Positions 1 through 11,175 of a stretch of DNA of 64,000 bases are shown here, piece by piece. The stretch is from Mongoliitalea daihaiensis. GTDB taxonomy: Bacteria > Bacteroidota > Bacteroidia > Cytophagales > Cyclobacteriaceae. Location: contig NZ_CP063779.1 of the NCBI RefSeq assembly GCF_021596945.1, forward strand, positions 2,764,001-2,828,000, given 5' to 3'. Both the position numbers and the translations under genes were made by a program. The first letter of the stretch is position 1. Every line of letters begins with the position of its first letter. The notes under the pieces were generated by a model. It was not told where the DNA came from. It did not search any database and saw nothing but the letters and a program-made list of their open reading frames with translations.

Positions 1-16
1 AAAAGGTGTAAAAAGT

Positions 17-46
17 AAAAACCGAGCTCTGCGGCTCGGTTTTTTT
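17..46. terminator. Bidirectional rho-independent terminator
   Basis: A 7-bp perfect stem (ACCGAGC at 21-27 with GCTCGGT at 34-40) and a 6-nt loop are flanked by AAAA on the left and TTTTTT on the right, so it can act on either strand. It lies 20 bp past the scoB stop codon and probably ends the minus-strand ftsX-to-scoB operon as well as whatever arrives from the left edge. Confidence 0.85.
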
Positions 47-65
47 AATGTATACCGTGGATTAA

Positions 66-725
66 CTAATCAAATTTCATTTCAGGAATTTCACCTTCTA
101 CAATCAGTCTACCTTCTGTCTTGGCAATGATTTCTTCTACGCTGATTCCTGGTGCACGTTCCAATAATTTGAAACCTCCCTCAGGAAGTACATCAAGCAC
201 TGCTAGATCGGATACAATTTTCTTCACACAACGAATACCCGTAATCGGAAGGCTACATTCTTTCAATAATTTGGATTTACCATCCTTACTGCAATGCTGC
301 ATGGCTACGATGATATTATCGGCGGATGCTACCAAATCCATCGCTCCTCCCATGCCCTTCACCATCTTTCCAGGGATTTTCCAGTTGGCGATATCTCCAT
401 TTTCAGAGACTTCCATGGCACCTAGAATGGTCAACTGAACATGACCCCCACGAATCATCGCAAACGACTCCGCAGAACTGAATAAAGCCGAACCTTTGGC
501 CATGGTAATGGTCTGCTTCCCAGCATTGATTAAGTCGGGATCAATGGCATCCTCCGTAGGAAATGGACCGATCCCTAACAAGCCATTCTCTGACTGTAAT
601 ACTACCTCCAAGTCTTCAGGAATGTAGTTGGCTACTAAAGTAGGGATTCCAATGCCTAGATTGATGTATTGTCCTCCTTTCACCTCTCGGGCGATGCGTT
701 GGGCTATTTGATCTTTTGATAACAT
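66..725 (-). CDS. scoB: 3-oxoacid CoA-transferase, subunit B
   Basis: This is the beta subunit of a succinyl-CoA:3-ketoacid (or acetoacetate) CoA-transferase, which moves CoA between acyl donors and acetoacetate in ketone-body or branched-chain catabolism. The 219-residue length is usual for the family. The SENG motif at residues 45-48 carries the glutamate (E46) that forms the glutamyl-CoA thioester, followed by the glycine-rich GLLGIGPFP. It starts 5 nt after scoA ends, in the same direction, and a strong terminator follows, so it is the last gene of the operon. The exact acyl substrate cannot be told from sequence. The family assignment is secure. Confidence 0.93.
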   Translation of the reverse strand: MLSKDQIAQRIAREVKGGQYINLGIGIPTLVANYIPEDLEVVLQSENGLLGIGPFPTEDAIDPDLINAGKQTITMAKGSALFSSAESFAMIRGGHVQLTILGAMEVSENGDIANWKIPGKMVKGMGGAMDLVASADNIIVAMQHCSKDGKSKLLKECSLPITGIRCVKKIVSDLAVLDVLPEGGFKLLERAPGISVEEIIAKTEGRLIVEGEIPEMKFD

Positions 726-730
726 GGCTC

Positions 731-1429
731 TTAGGATTTTCTGATGGTTCGTTGTTCGATTCTCTTCTCGTAGTTTACACCTTGGAATATCCGTTGCACA
801 TAAATTCCAGGGGTATGGATTTGATTAGGATCCAACTCGCCAGCCGGAACCAATTCTTCCACCTCAGCGATTGTAATTCTTCCTGCAGCAGCCATCATAG
901 GATTAAAGTTTCTGGCAGTTCCTTTGAAGATCAGGTTACCAGCAGTATCTCCTTTCCAAGCTTTCACAAATGAAAAGTCAGCTCTCAGCCATCTTTCCAT
1001 CAAGTATAATTTTCCATCAAACTCACGGATTTCTTTTCCCTCAGCCACTTCTGTACCCACACCTGCAGGAGTAAAAAAGGCAGGAATTCCTGCTCCTCCC
1101 GCACGTACGCGTTCTGCAAGTGTCCCTTGAGGGATCAATTCTACTTCCAACTCCCCGCTGAGTAGCTGACGTTCAAACTCAGCATTTTCACCTACATAGC
1201 TGGAAATCATTTTTTTAACCATGCGTTTTTTGAGCATCAGACCGATACCAAAATCATCTACACCAGCATTATTAGAAATACAGGTGAGGCCGCTCAGGTC
1301 TTTTTCTAGGAGTGCAGCTATGGAATTTTCCGGTAATCCGGATAATCCAAAACCGCCAAACATCAGCACATCGTCGGAAAAAACATCTTTTACCGCTTCT
1401 GCTGCATTCGCTACAGTTTTATTGATCAT
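731..1429 (-). CDS. scoA: 3-oxoacid CoA-transferase, subunit A
   Basis: This is the alpha subunit partner of scoB, 232 residues, cytosolic. The conserved glycine-rich CoA-binding stretch GGFGLSGLPE lies at residues 25-34, as in succinyl-CoA:acetoacetate transferases. The gene begins 3 nt after the ribF stop and is followed 5 nt later by scoB, so the two subunits are made from one transcript at the end of the ftsX-ribF operon. Coupling of a catabolic CoA-transferase to riboflavin and cell-envelope genes looks like simple operon read-through and does not suggest a shared pathway. Confidence 0.93.
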   Translation of the reverse strand: MINKTVANAAEAVKDVFSDDVLMFGGFGLSGLPENSIAALLEKDLSGLTCISNNAGVDDFGIGLMLKKRMVKKMISSYVGENAEFERQLLSGELEVELIPQGTLAERVRAGGAGIPAFFTPAGVGTEVAEGKEIREFDGKLYLMERWLRADFSFVKAWKGDTAGNLIFKGTARNFNPMMAAAGRITIAEVEELVPAGELDPNQIHTPGIYVQRIFQGVNYEKRIEQRTIRKS

Positions 1430-1432
1430 GTG

Positions 1433-2380
1433 TTATTTGGATTTAGTTAATTGATTGGTCAATATTTGCAATGCTGTTAACCTGTCCTGCTCCAACTGAG
1501 CTTTCAATGAATCCAATCCTTCAAATTTTACTTCTGAGCGAAGATAAGATTTTAAATAGACGCTAACACGTTTATCATATAAATCCCCGCTAAATTCAAA
1601 TATATTTACCTCTATTGTGCGTGAGTTTCCATTGACTGTAGGACGGTTACCGATATTCAACATGCCTTGGTAACGAAGGCCTTCCACACGAACTTCAACT
1701 GCATATACGCCGTCAGCTGGGATTAGTTTATAATCGTGAGGGATATGGATATTGGCTGTTGGGAAGCCAATAGATCGACCCAATTGCTGCCCTTTGATGA
1801 TGATCCCATTCAGCTCGTAGTCTCTTCCCAAATATTCGTTGGCTACCTCTACTTTTCCTACTTCTAGGGCTTTTCTGATCTTAGTGCTCGATACACCTAC
1901 ATCGTCTACATCTTCCCTTGCAATTTCTTCCAAGTCAAAAGGGTAGTATGCCAAATTAGCCTTTAAGTAATCAAAACCTCCTTCTCTATTTTTTCCAAAG
2001 CGGTGATCGTAGCCAATTACAAGTTTTTCTGTATTGATTCCGTCAATCAGAATTTTTTGAATAAACTCCTCGGAGCTGAGGTTGGAGAATTCCCTAGTGA
2101 AAGGAATGGTTAGTAAGTGATCAATACCAGCATTCCGTAGAAGAGCTGTCTTTTCTTCAAAAGTACTGAGTAAGCGTAATTGATGATTCTCTGGTTGCAA
2201 AACTAGCCTAGGATGAGGCCAAAATGTGATCAAAACAGTTTCACCAGCGATTTCATCAGCAATGGAACGAATGCGACGAAGGATTTTTTGATGGCCTAAA
2301 TGAACTCCATCAAATGTACCGCTTGTCACTACGGCATTTTTGATAGGAGAAAAATCAGCTAAACCTTCGTAAATCCTCAT
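1433..2380 (-). CDS. ribF: Bifunctional riboflavin kinase / FAD synthetase
   Basis: It converts riboflavin to FMN and then FMN to FAD in the cytosol. The 315 residues show both domains in the normal order. The N-terminal nucleotidyltransferase has GTFDGVHLGH (21-30), GYDHRFG (123-129) and SSTKIRKAL (164-172). The C-terminal riboflavin-kinase barrel has GRSIGFPTAN (201-210) and a later GVYAVEV strand. The ATG overlaps the truB stop codon by 4 nt (2377-2380), which indicates translational coupling and fixes the start. The truB-ribF order is widespread in bacteria. Confidence 0.96.
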   Translation of the reverse strand: MRIYEGLADFSPIKNAVVTSGTFDGVHLGHQKILRRIRSIADEIAGETVLITFWPHPRLVLQPENHQLRLLSTFEEKTALLRNAGIDHLLTIPFTREFSNLSSEEFIQKILIDGINTEKLVIGYDHRFGKNREGGFDYLKANLAYYPFDLEEIAREDVDDVGVSSTKIRKALEVGKVEVANEYLGRDYELNGIIIKGQQLGRSIGFPTANIHIPHDYKLIPADGVYAVEVRVEGLRYQGMLNIGNRPTVNGNSRTIEVNIFEFSGDLYDKRVSVYLKSYLRSEVKFEGLDSLKAQLEQDRLTALQILTNQLTKSK

Positions 2381-3051
2381 ACGGCTCGTTCCTTAATTTT
2401 TGAAATCAATGATGGTAAGTCTTCACTATTTTCCAACAGGAAATCACCGATTCTTGTTCGACAAAGAGAGGACATATAGGCTCCAACACCAAGGCTTACT
2501 CCTAAGTCACGAGCTAAACTTCTAATATATGTTCCTTTGCTACATACAATCCGAAAGTGAATGACAGGGTTTTCAAATTTTGTAATTTCAAAAATTGACA
2601 CTGTCACTGGCCGAGGGTTAATGAGTATTTCCTGTCCCTTTCTTGCTGCTTCATAGACCCTTTTCCCATCTATTTTGATAGCAGAATGCATGGGAGGTAT
2701 TTGCATGATATCTCCTGTTAACTTCGCTGCGGCATCTTTTACGTCTTCTAATGTGATATGGGAGGGATCTGCAATTGCAATCACTTCTTTTTCTAAGTCA
2801 AAACTTTCGGTGGTAGCTCCCAAAACAAAAGTACCAGTATATTCTTTTTCTTGGCCCATAAAGAGCTCAATGGACTTGGTCATCTTACCTGCACAAACGA
2901 TAAGTAAGCCAGTTGCCAAAGGGTCTAAGGTACCTGCATGTCCGACTTTTTTTATTTGAAGTGCATTTCTTACTTTTTTGACTACATCAAAGGAAGTCCA
3001 TTCCAGTGGTTTATTGATCAAAAAAACTTCTCCGTAAGGTACTTGTTCCAT
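2377..3051 (-). CDS. truB: tRNA pseudouridine(55) synthase
   Basis: It isomerises U55 of the tRNA T-loop to pseudouridine. The catalytic aspartate is D43 in the GHAGTLDPLATG motif (38-48); KGTYIRSLARDLG nearer the C-terminus is the other conserved TruB block. The 224 residues are short compared with E. coli TruB because the C-terminal PUA extension is missing, which is common in Bacteroidota. It lies 9 nt downstream of uppP and overlaps ribF by 4 nt. Confidence 0.95.
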   Translation of the reverse strand: MEQVPYGEVFLINKPLEWTSFDVVKKVRNALQIKKVGHAGTLDPLATGLLIVCAGKMTKSIELFMGQEKEYTGTFVLGATTESFDLEKEVIAIADPSHITLEDVKDAAAKLTGDIMQIPPMHSAIKIDGKRVYEAARKGQEILINPRPVTVSIFEITKFENPVIHFRIVCSKGTYIRSLARDLGVSLGVGAYMSSLCRTRIGDFLLENSEDLPSLISKIKERAV

Positions 3052-3060
3052 TGAAATAAA

Positions 3061-3858
3061 TTAAGAATTGTAGAATCCTGCGGCAATTGCAATCAAGCCA
3101 ACAACGGTACAGTAAATAGCAAAGTAGGTCAATTTACTCTTGCGCACGAGGGCAATCATGATGGTACATGCAAAATATCCGGATATAAATGCCGCTACAA
3201 AACCTACCGAAAGATATCCAATACTATCACTGTTGTATGTCAGAGCCCCATCCAAGATATCTTTGGCCATTTTTCCCAAAATCAAAGGGACTACCATTAA
3301 GAATGAAAAGCGAGCGGCCTTATTTTTATCAATTCCAAGGAGAACTGATGCGGAAATAGTGGCTCCTGAGCGGGAAATCCCTGGTAACATAGCGATAGCT
3401 TGTGCAATACCTACCAAAACAGCATTGGTAAACCCTACATTTTTGTTGGTATTTTTTGCTTTATCTGCCAAAAAAAGCAGAGTAGCGGTTACGAGTAGCA
3501 TAAAACCTACAAACATGATTTTCCCCCCAAAAAACTGTTCCAATTCTTCTTCAAAAAACAAGCCTATGATGACTGCGGGGATCATGGATAGGATGATTTT
3601 TACTGAGAATTGAGTTTCCTCATTCCACTTAAACTTGATCAGTCCTCCTAAAATCTCCAGTATGTCTTTTCTAAAAACAACAATGGTGGCTAATGCAGTA
3701 GCTGCATGCAGTACCACAGTGAATAAAAGACTTTCCTCGGGCAATTTGCTATCGCCAAGTAAGGCACTAGCGAGTTCAAGATGTCCACTGGAAGAAACTG
3801 GTAAAAACTCAGTCAATCCTTGAATGATTCCAAGGATGATTGCATCAATAAAATCCAT
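3061..3858 (-). CDS. uppP: Undecaprenyl-diphosphatase
   Basis: This integral membrane enzyme dephosphorylates undecaprenyl diphosphate to recycle the lipid carrier for peptidoglycan and O-antigen synthesis; in other bacteria extra copies raise bacitracin resistance. It has 265 residues and about eight hydrophobic helices. The two signature motifs are EFLPVSSSGH (17-26) and PGISRSG (161-167), which together form the active site. It starts 2 nt after the DUF3098 gene. The grouping with ftsX puts two envelope and division functions in one transcript. Confidence 0.95.
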   Translation of the reverse strand: MDFIDAIILGIIQGLTEFLPVSSSGHLELASALLGDSKLPEESLLFTVVLHAATALATIVVFRKDILEILGGLIKFKWNEETQFSVKIILSMIPAVIIGLFFEEELEQFFGGKIMFVGFMLLVTATLLFLADKAKNTNKNVGFTNAVLVGIAQAIAMLPGISRSGATISASVLLGIDKNKAARFSFLMVVPLILGKMAKDILDGALTYNSDSIGYLSVGFVAAFISGYFACTIMIALVRKSKLTYFAIYCTVVGLIAIAAGFYNS

Positions 3859-3860
3859 GA

Positions 3861-4070
3861 TTACTTATTGGATGGTTTATGGAAAATAGCGTAAAACTGG
3901 AAGATAAATCCTGCTAATGTTACGATGGGTCCAAGCACGAGACCTAAAAAGCCAAAACCATGAGGTTCATTATCAAGACCTATGAGCACAAATCCCAAAG
4001 TGATGATGGCAAGTCCTATGAGCATCAATTGATAATTTTTTTTCGAAAAAGGCATATGAGAGTGTTCCAT
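3861..4070 (-). CDS. DUF3098 small membrane protein
   Basis: A 69-residue protein with two hydrophobic helices (about residues 14-30 and 37-62) separated by a short polar turn, ending in a basic tail. It matches the DUF3098 family, which I recall mainly from Bacteroidota and typically lying directly after ftsX; the function is unknown. It begins 1 nt after the ftsX stop and is followed 2 nt later by uppP. The fixed position suggests, but does not prove, a role with FtsX or in envelope biogenesis. Confidence 0.8.
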   Translation of the reverse strand: MEHSHMPFSKKNYQLMLIGLAIITLGFVLIGLDNEPHGFGFLGLVLGPIVTLAGFIFQFYAIFHKPSNK

Positions 4071-4071
4071 T

Positions 4072-4962
4072 TTAGTATAGATCGTCCAAAGACATGTTTA
4101 AATATTTGTTAACCGCTTGTAAGGTACTAAATACAGAAAGTATTACGCCAATGATGACTAAGCTACCAAATAAACCATACAGTAGGGTATAGTCTTGTAG
4201 TAACGCAAAACCATCAATATTAGCTTTTATGTATTCAATAATCCCGTATAAAAGAGCAGAAGCTAGGATTCCCGAAGCTATTCCGAATAGAAAAGCACGT
4301 GATAGGAACGGCATGCGGATAAAACCACGAGTAGCCCCAACCAATTGCATACTTCTGATAAGGAATCGTTGAGAGAATAGTGCAAGCTTGATGGTATTGT
4401 TGATCAGCATAATGACCGTAAAAATCAAGATTACAATAAACCCTCCCAGCACTAAGGCTACTTTGGTTAAATTTTGATTGATGGATTCCACCAAATCAGC
4501 CATGTATGTTACTTCAAATACACCATCAATCAAACGTAATTCCTCCACAATATCAGTAATGAGTTCCGAAGTTTGGTATTCTTCAGCAATTGCCAAGGTA
4601 AAGGAGTCTCTTAATGGGTTATCGTCAAGAAACTTCGTGAAATCTTCCCCAGTGCTTTCTAAAAACTCCTTAGCAGCCTCCTCTTGAGAGATATACTGAA
4701 AGCCCGTCCCATCTTCTTTTTGGATGATGTAGGGTTTGGATTTTAGCATGTCACTGATCTTTTGGATATCTTTTTCGCTAAGATTTTTATTGAGGAAGAC
4801 TTGTACTTCAATATTTTCCCGGATAATCTTGGTTAAGGTTTTGGCTTGGATCACAATCACCCCAAACAAACCTAAAATAAAAAGCGATAGTGTAGTGCTG
4901 AATAGCACGGAGGCGAATTTGAATCTACCTAGTTTCGTCTTTTTCCTTTGATTGCGGCTCAT
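4072..4962 (-). CDS. ftsX: Cell division ABC-transporter-like permease FtsX
   Basis: FtsX pairs with the ATPase FtsE to control septal peptidoglycan hydrolases. The 296 residues show the family layout: a basic cytosolic N-terminus, a first membrane helix (about 17-40), a periplasmic domain of about 130 residues, then three C-terminal helices forming the FtsX/MacB-type permease core. No ftsE lies next to it; in Bacteroidota ftsE is commonly elsewhere, so this is not a sign of decay. It is the first gene of the operon and has a consensus promoter 20-50 nt upstream. Confidence 0.93.
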   Translation of the reverse strand: MSRNQRKKTKLGRFKFASVLFSTTLSLFILGLFGVIVIQAKTLTKIIRENIEVQVFLNKNLSEKDIQKISDMLKSKPYIIQKEDGTGFQYISQEEAAKEFLESTGEDFTKFLDDNPLRDSFTLAIAEEYQTSELITDIVEELRLIDGVFEVTYMADLVESINQNLTKVALVLGGFIVILIFTVIMLINNTIKLALFSQRFLIRSMQLVGATRGFIRMPFLSRAFLFGIASGILASALLYGIIEYIKANIDGFALLQDYTLLYGLFGSLVIIGVILSVFSTLQAVNKYLNMSLDDLY

Positions 4963-4981
4963 GGTTTGAAAATATAAATGT

Positions 4982-5012
4982 CAAAATTACTCAGGACGGT
5001 CGATTAAACAAA
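4982..5012 (-). promoter_or_regulatory. Bacteroidota-type promoter of the ftsX operon
   Basis: Read on the minus strand, TTTG (5009-5012), exactly 19 nt, then TAATTTTG (4982-4989). Both boxes match the Bacteroidota primary-sigma consensus TTTG-N19-TAnnTTTG without mismatch. Transcription would start near 4975, giving a 5' leader of about a dozen nt before the ftsX ATG at 4962. It sits just past the pdeM stop, so ftsX does not depend on pdeM read-through. Confidence 0.75.
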
Positions 5013-5013
5013 T

Positions 5014-5667
5014 CTAAGCCTTTAAATTAGCTTCTACTACTTTCTTTCCTGTAACAACGTATGCTTGGTTATTTTTGGTACAAGGAAGTATGTGGAGACC
5101 TGTAAATCTACCAAAAGCAGGGAGTATGAGTTGATTTGGGCTGATAAAAAAGCAAGGTAACGAAATTCTTTGCCTGCCATTTCCATGCAATCGAATCCCC
5201 GGATGAATATGCCCACAAAGGTTAAACTTTGTTAAGGGAACATCTTTCATAGGTTCATGTGTTAAAACCAACTTTCCTAGCTCCAGTTTTTCAGGCACAA
5301 TCTCCCATCGAGTCGATTGATAAATAGCAGGAGGAAGGATATCATGGTTACCTTTGATAAGTGTAAAACAAGTCTCAGGAAATTGATCTAAAAAATCTTC
5401 CAATGCAAACCAAGATTCATTCAGATCACTATGAAACAAATCCCCTAAAAAGTACACGTGGCTTGGTCTCCAAGTATTCAGAAGTTTTTCAATAATCAAT
5501 AGGTCTTCCTGATGCAAACTTTCTGGAATTGGTATACCTGCTTTTCTGAAATGTGCGGCCTTGCCAAAGTGTGTATCTGCCAGGAGAAGACATTTATCCT
5601 CAGGAATAAACAGTGCCTTTTCAGGCAGTAATTGAAAATCTATACCTTCCCAAGTGTAGGTCTGCAT
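5014..5667 (-). CDS. pdeM: PdeM-type calcineurin-like phosphoesterase
   Basis: A metallophosphoesterase of the ligase-associated DNA damage response endonuclease group (PdeM). From the chosen ATG it has 217 residues with the complete motif series: DTHFGK (31-36), GDLFHS (75-80), GNHD (106-109), THEP (136-139) and GHIHP (152-156), giving a two-metal site. A longer reading to 5772 would run into the divergent gene upstream and add an unconserved stretch, so the internal methionine MQTYTWEG was chosen. The usual partners (ATP-dependent ligase, Lhr-like helicase, nuclease) are not adjacent here. Biological substrate uncertain. Confidence 0.82.
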   Translation of the reverse strand: MQTYTWEGIDFQLLPEKALFIPEDKCLLLADTHFGKAAHFRKAGIPIPESLHQEDLLIIEKLLNTWRPSHVYFLGDLFHSDLNESWFALEDFLDQFPETCFTLIKGNHDILPPAIYQSTRWEIVPEKLELGKLVLTHEPMKDVPLTKFNLCGHIHPGIRLHGNGRQRISLPCFFISPNQLILPAFGRFTGLHILPCTKNNQAYVVTGKKVVEANLKA

Positions 5668-5772
5668 GGTACTAAAATTCTGTAAAGTTTGGAAAGTATT
5701 CTGTTTAACAATTTGAAAACTTATGCGTTTGTATGTGTAAAAGCCTCTTTTTACTACCACAAACTTATGCAT

Positions 5773-6204
5773 ATGTTTAATAAAATCGTCTTAGGATTCG
5801 TTTTCTTTTTTATCCAATCAGCTTTATTTGCGCAGCAAGGAGATGAAATTTTAGGAGAATGGTACACCACAGAGCGGGATGCAAAAATCGAAATATTCAA
5901 AGAAGGAAACCTGTACTCAGGAAAGGTAGTATGGTTGGAGCAGCCTACAGAAAACGGAAAGCCTATACTAGATACTAATAACACGGATAAAAGTAAGCGC
6001 AATAGGCCAATACTAGGGATGAGATTGATTGAAGGTTTTCAATTTAAGAATGGTACTTGGGAAAATGGGCAAATTTATGATCCTAGAAATGGTAAGAGCT
6101 ATTCCTGTGTGATCAAAAAGAAAAACAATGAAACCCTTGAAGTCAGAGGTTTTGTAGGCTTTTCAATGATAGGACGTACGGTAGAGTGGTATAAAGTCAA
6201 GTAA
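5773..6204 (+). CDS. Secreted DUF2147 protein
   Basis: A 143-residue exported protein of the DUF2147 family. It begins with a signal peptide (MFNKIVLGFVFFFIQSALFA followed by QQ), then the family core GEWYTTERDAKIEIF, a YSGKVVWL strand, an NRPILGM block and a C-terminal GFSMIGRTVEWYK. Family members are beta-rich periplasmic or secreted proteins without a proven function. An ATG six nt earlier (5767) is also possible. It is transcribed divergently from pdeM, so the 99-105 bp between them hold both promoters, although neither box is convincing by eye. Confidence 0.8.
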   Translation: MFNKIVLGFVFFFIQSALFAQQGDEILGEWYTTERDAKIEIFKEGNLYSGKVVWLEQPTENGKPILDTNNTDKSKRNRPILGMRLIEGFQFKNGTWENGQIYDPRNGKSYSCVIKKKNNETLEVRGFVGFSMIGRTVEWYKVK

Positions 6205-6211
6205 GTGATCT

Positions 6212-6913
6212 CTATTTTCTGTTAAACAAGTACTTGTATTTGATTTGCATTTGAAACAAATGATCATAAAAACTATTATATCCGGCATTCCCATCTAAAT
6301 AATCAGAAAAGGAAAAAAGAATAGTGCCCTCTAAACTTAAGTCGGAAAAAGAACTGAGTTTTAAATCTATTCCTCCCCGTACAGGAATGTACCCGCTAGT
6401 AATGCTTGCTTTGCTAGGTTGTTCGGATGGATCAAAGCTAAAATATTCCTTTCTGTCCACATGAATTATTCCGATGCCAGTACCGACGTAAATATTTACT
6501 AAAGGTCTGTTCATGTGATTGAAATATGGCATCAAGTAGAAAGTAGGCATAACATCAGCAAAATAAGCAAGCCCATTGAAACGAAAGGCTCCTCCAGTCT
6601 CTTGCCATCGTCTAATAGGGGCTAAGCCAGGGGTTCCTCCGCTTTCAATAATTTGGAGACCAGTAGTTGTTTGTAATCCCCAATGATTGTGAAATCGAAG
6701 TATGTAAGCAATACTTGCAGCAGGATTGATTTCGAAATTTTTTTGGTGATATTGAGCCCCATTATCCGCATAAATAAACGAGGGACCAACTCCTATTGAC
6801 AACACGCTTGTTCTTGGAGTCAATTCTTTATAAAAACTTTGGGCATGAAGAGTGAGAGTTACTCCCCAAAAGATTAAAATCAAAAAACTATTCTTTGCAA
6901 GATGTAACTGCAT
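6212..6913 (-). CDS. Probable outer-membrane beta-barrel protein
   Basis: A 233-residue protein with an N-terminal signal peptide ending near LTLHAQ and then alternating hydrophobic/polar strands rich in aromatic residues, ending in YKYLFNRK; this is typical of the PorT/OmpA-like small barrels of Bacteroidota. No enzyme motif is visible. Internal turns are Gly/Asn-rich (YADNGAQYHQ, DGNAGYNSF). It converges on the DUF2147 gene with only 7 nt between the stops. It could be a membrane porin or an assembly factor; the specific role is unknown. Confidence 0.65.
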   Translation of the reverse strand: MQLHLAKNSFLILIFWGVTLTLHAQSFYKELTPRTSVLSIGVGPSFIYADNGAQYHQKNFEINPAASIAYILRFHNHWGLQTTTGLQIIESGGTPGLAPIRRWQETGGAFRFNGLAYFADVMPTFYLMPYFNHMNRPLVNIYVGTGIGIIHVDRKEYFSFDPSEQPSKASITSGYIPVRGGIDLKLSSFSDLSLEGTILFSFSDYLDGNAGYNSFYDHLFQMQIKYKYLFNRK

Positions 6914-7053
6914 TGTAACCGGTGTTTAATTATAAGAAAAATAGAATCACACTCATCTCTACAATTTAGAGACCAAAAAATTTTGGTTTTGAAAAAAATA
7001 GCTGCTTGAGCTAATTACCTTGAACCCTCCCGTGTTTTAAATAGCAAGCGCTG

Positions 7054-7257
7054 TTAATTTTCAAAATCGTCACCCAGGGCAAGATTAACTTCCTCTTCTG
7101 TTGTGCGAAGCTTTTTTCTGCAAAACTTCATGAGATCAGAGGCTTCTTTCACCAATGCTGTAAGCTCATCTATTCCCTTTTCTCCTTTTTCCAGTGTTTC
7201 TACAATTTCCTGAATACGCTTAATTGCTGAATCATAACTAAGATTTTGAATTTCCAT
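7054..7257 (-). CDS. xseB: Exodeoxyribonuclease VII small subunit
   Basis: A 67-residue helical protein typical of XseB, with LSYDSAIKRIQEIVETLE at the start and a second helix (ASDLMKFCRKKL) that binds the large subunit. It forms exonuclease VII with XseA, which degrades single-stranded DNA from either end in mismatch repair and recombination. Its start lies 20 nt inside the 3' end of xseA, so the two are probably translationally coupled. The size is usual for the family. Confidence 0.92.
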   Translation of the reverse strand: MEIQNLSYDSAIKRIQEIVETLEKGEKGIDELTALVKEASDLMKFCRKKLRTTEEEVNLALGDDFEN

Positions 7258-8554
7258 AATCGGTTGTTGATTTAATAATACTTTCGATTTTTTGTTTAAT
7301 TCCGTAGGTTGTCAACTGATCGCCCGCCCTAGGTTGAGTAGTGTGCAAAGGTACTCCATTTATTTCTGATCGGGTATACCCTCTTTTAAAATGCTCTTCA
7401 GGATCTAAACGAATGATGTCTCTTTGTAGTTGAGTAAGGCTTTTTTGTTCTCTCTCGATTAACTGGCCCCATGTTTTGGATAGAAGGGAGCTTTGTTCAT
7501 GAACTTTGAGTTGTTGAATTTTTAGCTCCTGTAAACTCCAAGACTTGATTTGATAGTGCAACTGATCAATGCTTTTTTCCTCTTGTTTCAATTCTTGTCT
7601 TGCCAAACTTTTCACATACAGTCCCAGCTGTTGGATGAGCTTAAAATTGTTTTGTGTTTGCATCATCGTACTTCGTTCCATTCGTTTATGAAGCATAACT
7701 ATATGTTCTTCAAATGCCAAAAAACCATCCAATAGAAAAGCCGCTACTGCGGTGGGGGTTTTAAGTTTAGTATGAGCGACAAGGTCCGCAACGCTTTCAT
7801 CTCGCTCATGTCCAATTCCCGTCAAAACTGGAATAGGACACACTGCCAAGTCCCTAGCAAGTTCATATTCATCAAAGCATTCAAGATCTAACGAAGACCC
7901 ACCCCCGCGGACTACTACTATAGCCTGGAACTTTTTCCCAAGAATAGCTTTTTGTAGGGCAGTTCGAATAGATGTTGCTGCTTCTGCGCCTTGCATAAGG
8001 GCAGGAAACAGGGTGGTGTGTATTTGGTAGCCGTAGGGATTATTTTCCAATTGATTGATAAAGTCTTCGTAACCAGCAGCATTGGGAGAGCTGATGACAG
8101 CAATTCGCTGAGGAACAGAAGGGAGTATGAGTTGTTTGTTTTTATCGATCAATCCTTCTCGTTGTAGACGGTCTATGGTGACCTGCCTATTTTTCGCACG
8201 TTCTCCTAACGTGAAGTTTGGATCTACATCTTTGATATGTAAGCTGATTCCATAAATTTCGTGAAAGGTTACAGAAACCAATGCCAAAATTTTCATCGAA
8301 GCTTGCAATCGTTGACCAGTAGCTTGTTCAAATTTGGAGGAAATGCCTCGGTAACTATATGACCAAATGTTTGCCCGAATTTTAGCCAAGGTTTGATTCC
8401 CTTGTTTTTCAAGTAATTCTAAATAGGCATGACCATTATGCCCCACCTTGAGTTCACCTATCTCGGCAATCACCCAATAGCTAGGTTCAAGCTGAGTATC
8501 TAAAGTGTCTCTGATAAGCCTATTTAAAACGATTAATGAAAGTGCATCTTGCAT
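7238..8554 (-). CDS. xseA: Exodeoxyribonuclease VII large subunit
   Basis: This is the catalytic subunit of exonuclease VII. The 438 residues contain an N-terminal OB-fold DNA-binding domain (about 1-110), the catalytic core with VRGGGSSLDL (215-224) and GIGHERDES (246-254) followed by KTPTAVA, a long coiled-coil region (about 280-400) and a short C-terminal segment with GYTRSEING. All family motifs are intact. It is upstream of xseB with a 20-nt overlap. A TATTTTTG box lies only a few nt before the ATG (8560-8567 on the minus strand), so the message may be almost leaderless; no good -33 box was found. Confidence 0.94.
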   Translation of the reverse strand: MQDALSLIVLNRLIRDTLDTQLEPSYWVIAEIGELKVGHNGHAYLELLEKQGNQTLAKIRANIWSYSYRGISSKFEQATGQRLQASMKILALVSVTFHEIYGISLHIKDVDPNFTLGERAKNRQVTIDRLQREGLIDKNKQLILPSVPQRIAVISSPNAAGYEDFINQLENNPYGYQIHTTLFPALMQGAEAATSIRTALQKAILGKKFQAIVVVRGGGSSLDLECFDEYELARDLAVCPIPVLTGIGHERDESVADLVAHTKLKTPTAVAAFLLDGFLAFEEHIVMLHKRMERSTMMQTQNNFKLIQQLGLYVKSLARQELKQEEKSIDQLHYQIKSWSLQELKIQQLKVHEQSSLLSKTWGQLIEREQKSLTQLQRDIIRLDPEEHFKRGYTRSEINGVPLHTTQPRAGDQLTTYGIKQKIESIIKSTTDYGNSKS

Positions 8555-8757
8555 ACGACAAAAATATAATCTTTTGTGCGTAACTAAGAAATCTAGAGTG
8601 TTGGTTTTTTGAAAAGAGAAGAAATAGCCAGTAAAATTTCATTTGCTAAACCCCCAAGTGGGTTTTTCCCGTAGGATATAGAGTTATCTATGAACGTTTG
8701 TTTCAATTCAACTTAAATAATTGGTGAATTTGTTCACTGGTAAAAGTTTATTTGTAA

Positions 8758-11112
<2,355 letters not shown>

Positions 11113-11135
11113 TTCAATGAGAATGATTGATAATG

Positions 11136-11166
11136 AAAAAAGACGGCTGAAAGGCCGTCTTTTTTA
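11136..11166 (+). terminator. katG terminator
   Basis: A 7-bp stem AGACGGC (11141-11147) / GCCGTCT (11154-11160) with a 6-nt loop is followed by a run of Ts and preceded by a run of As, 25-30 bp after the katG stop. Confidence 0.88.
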
Positions 11167-11175
11167 TTTTGTATA

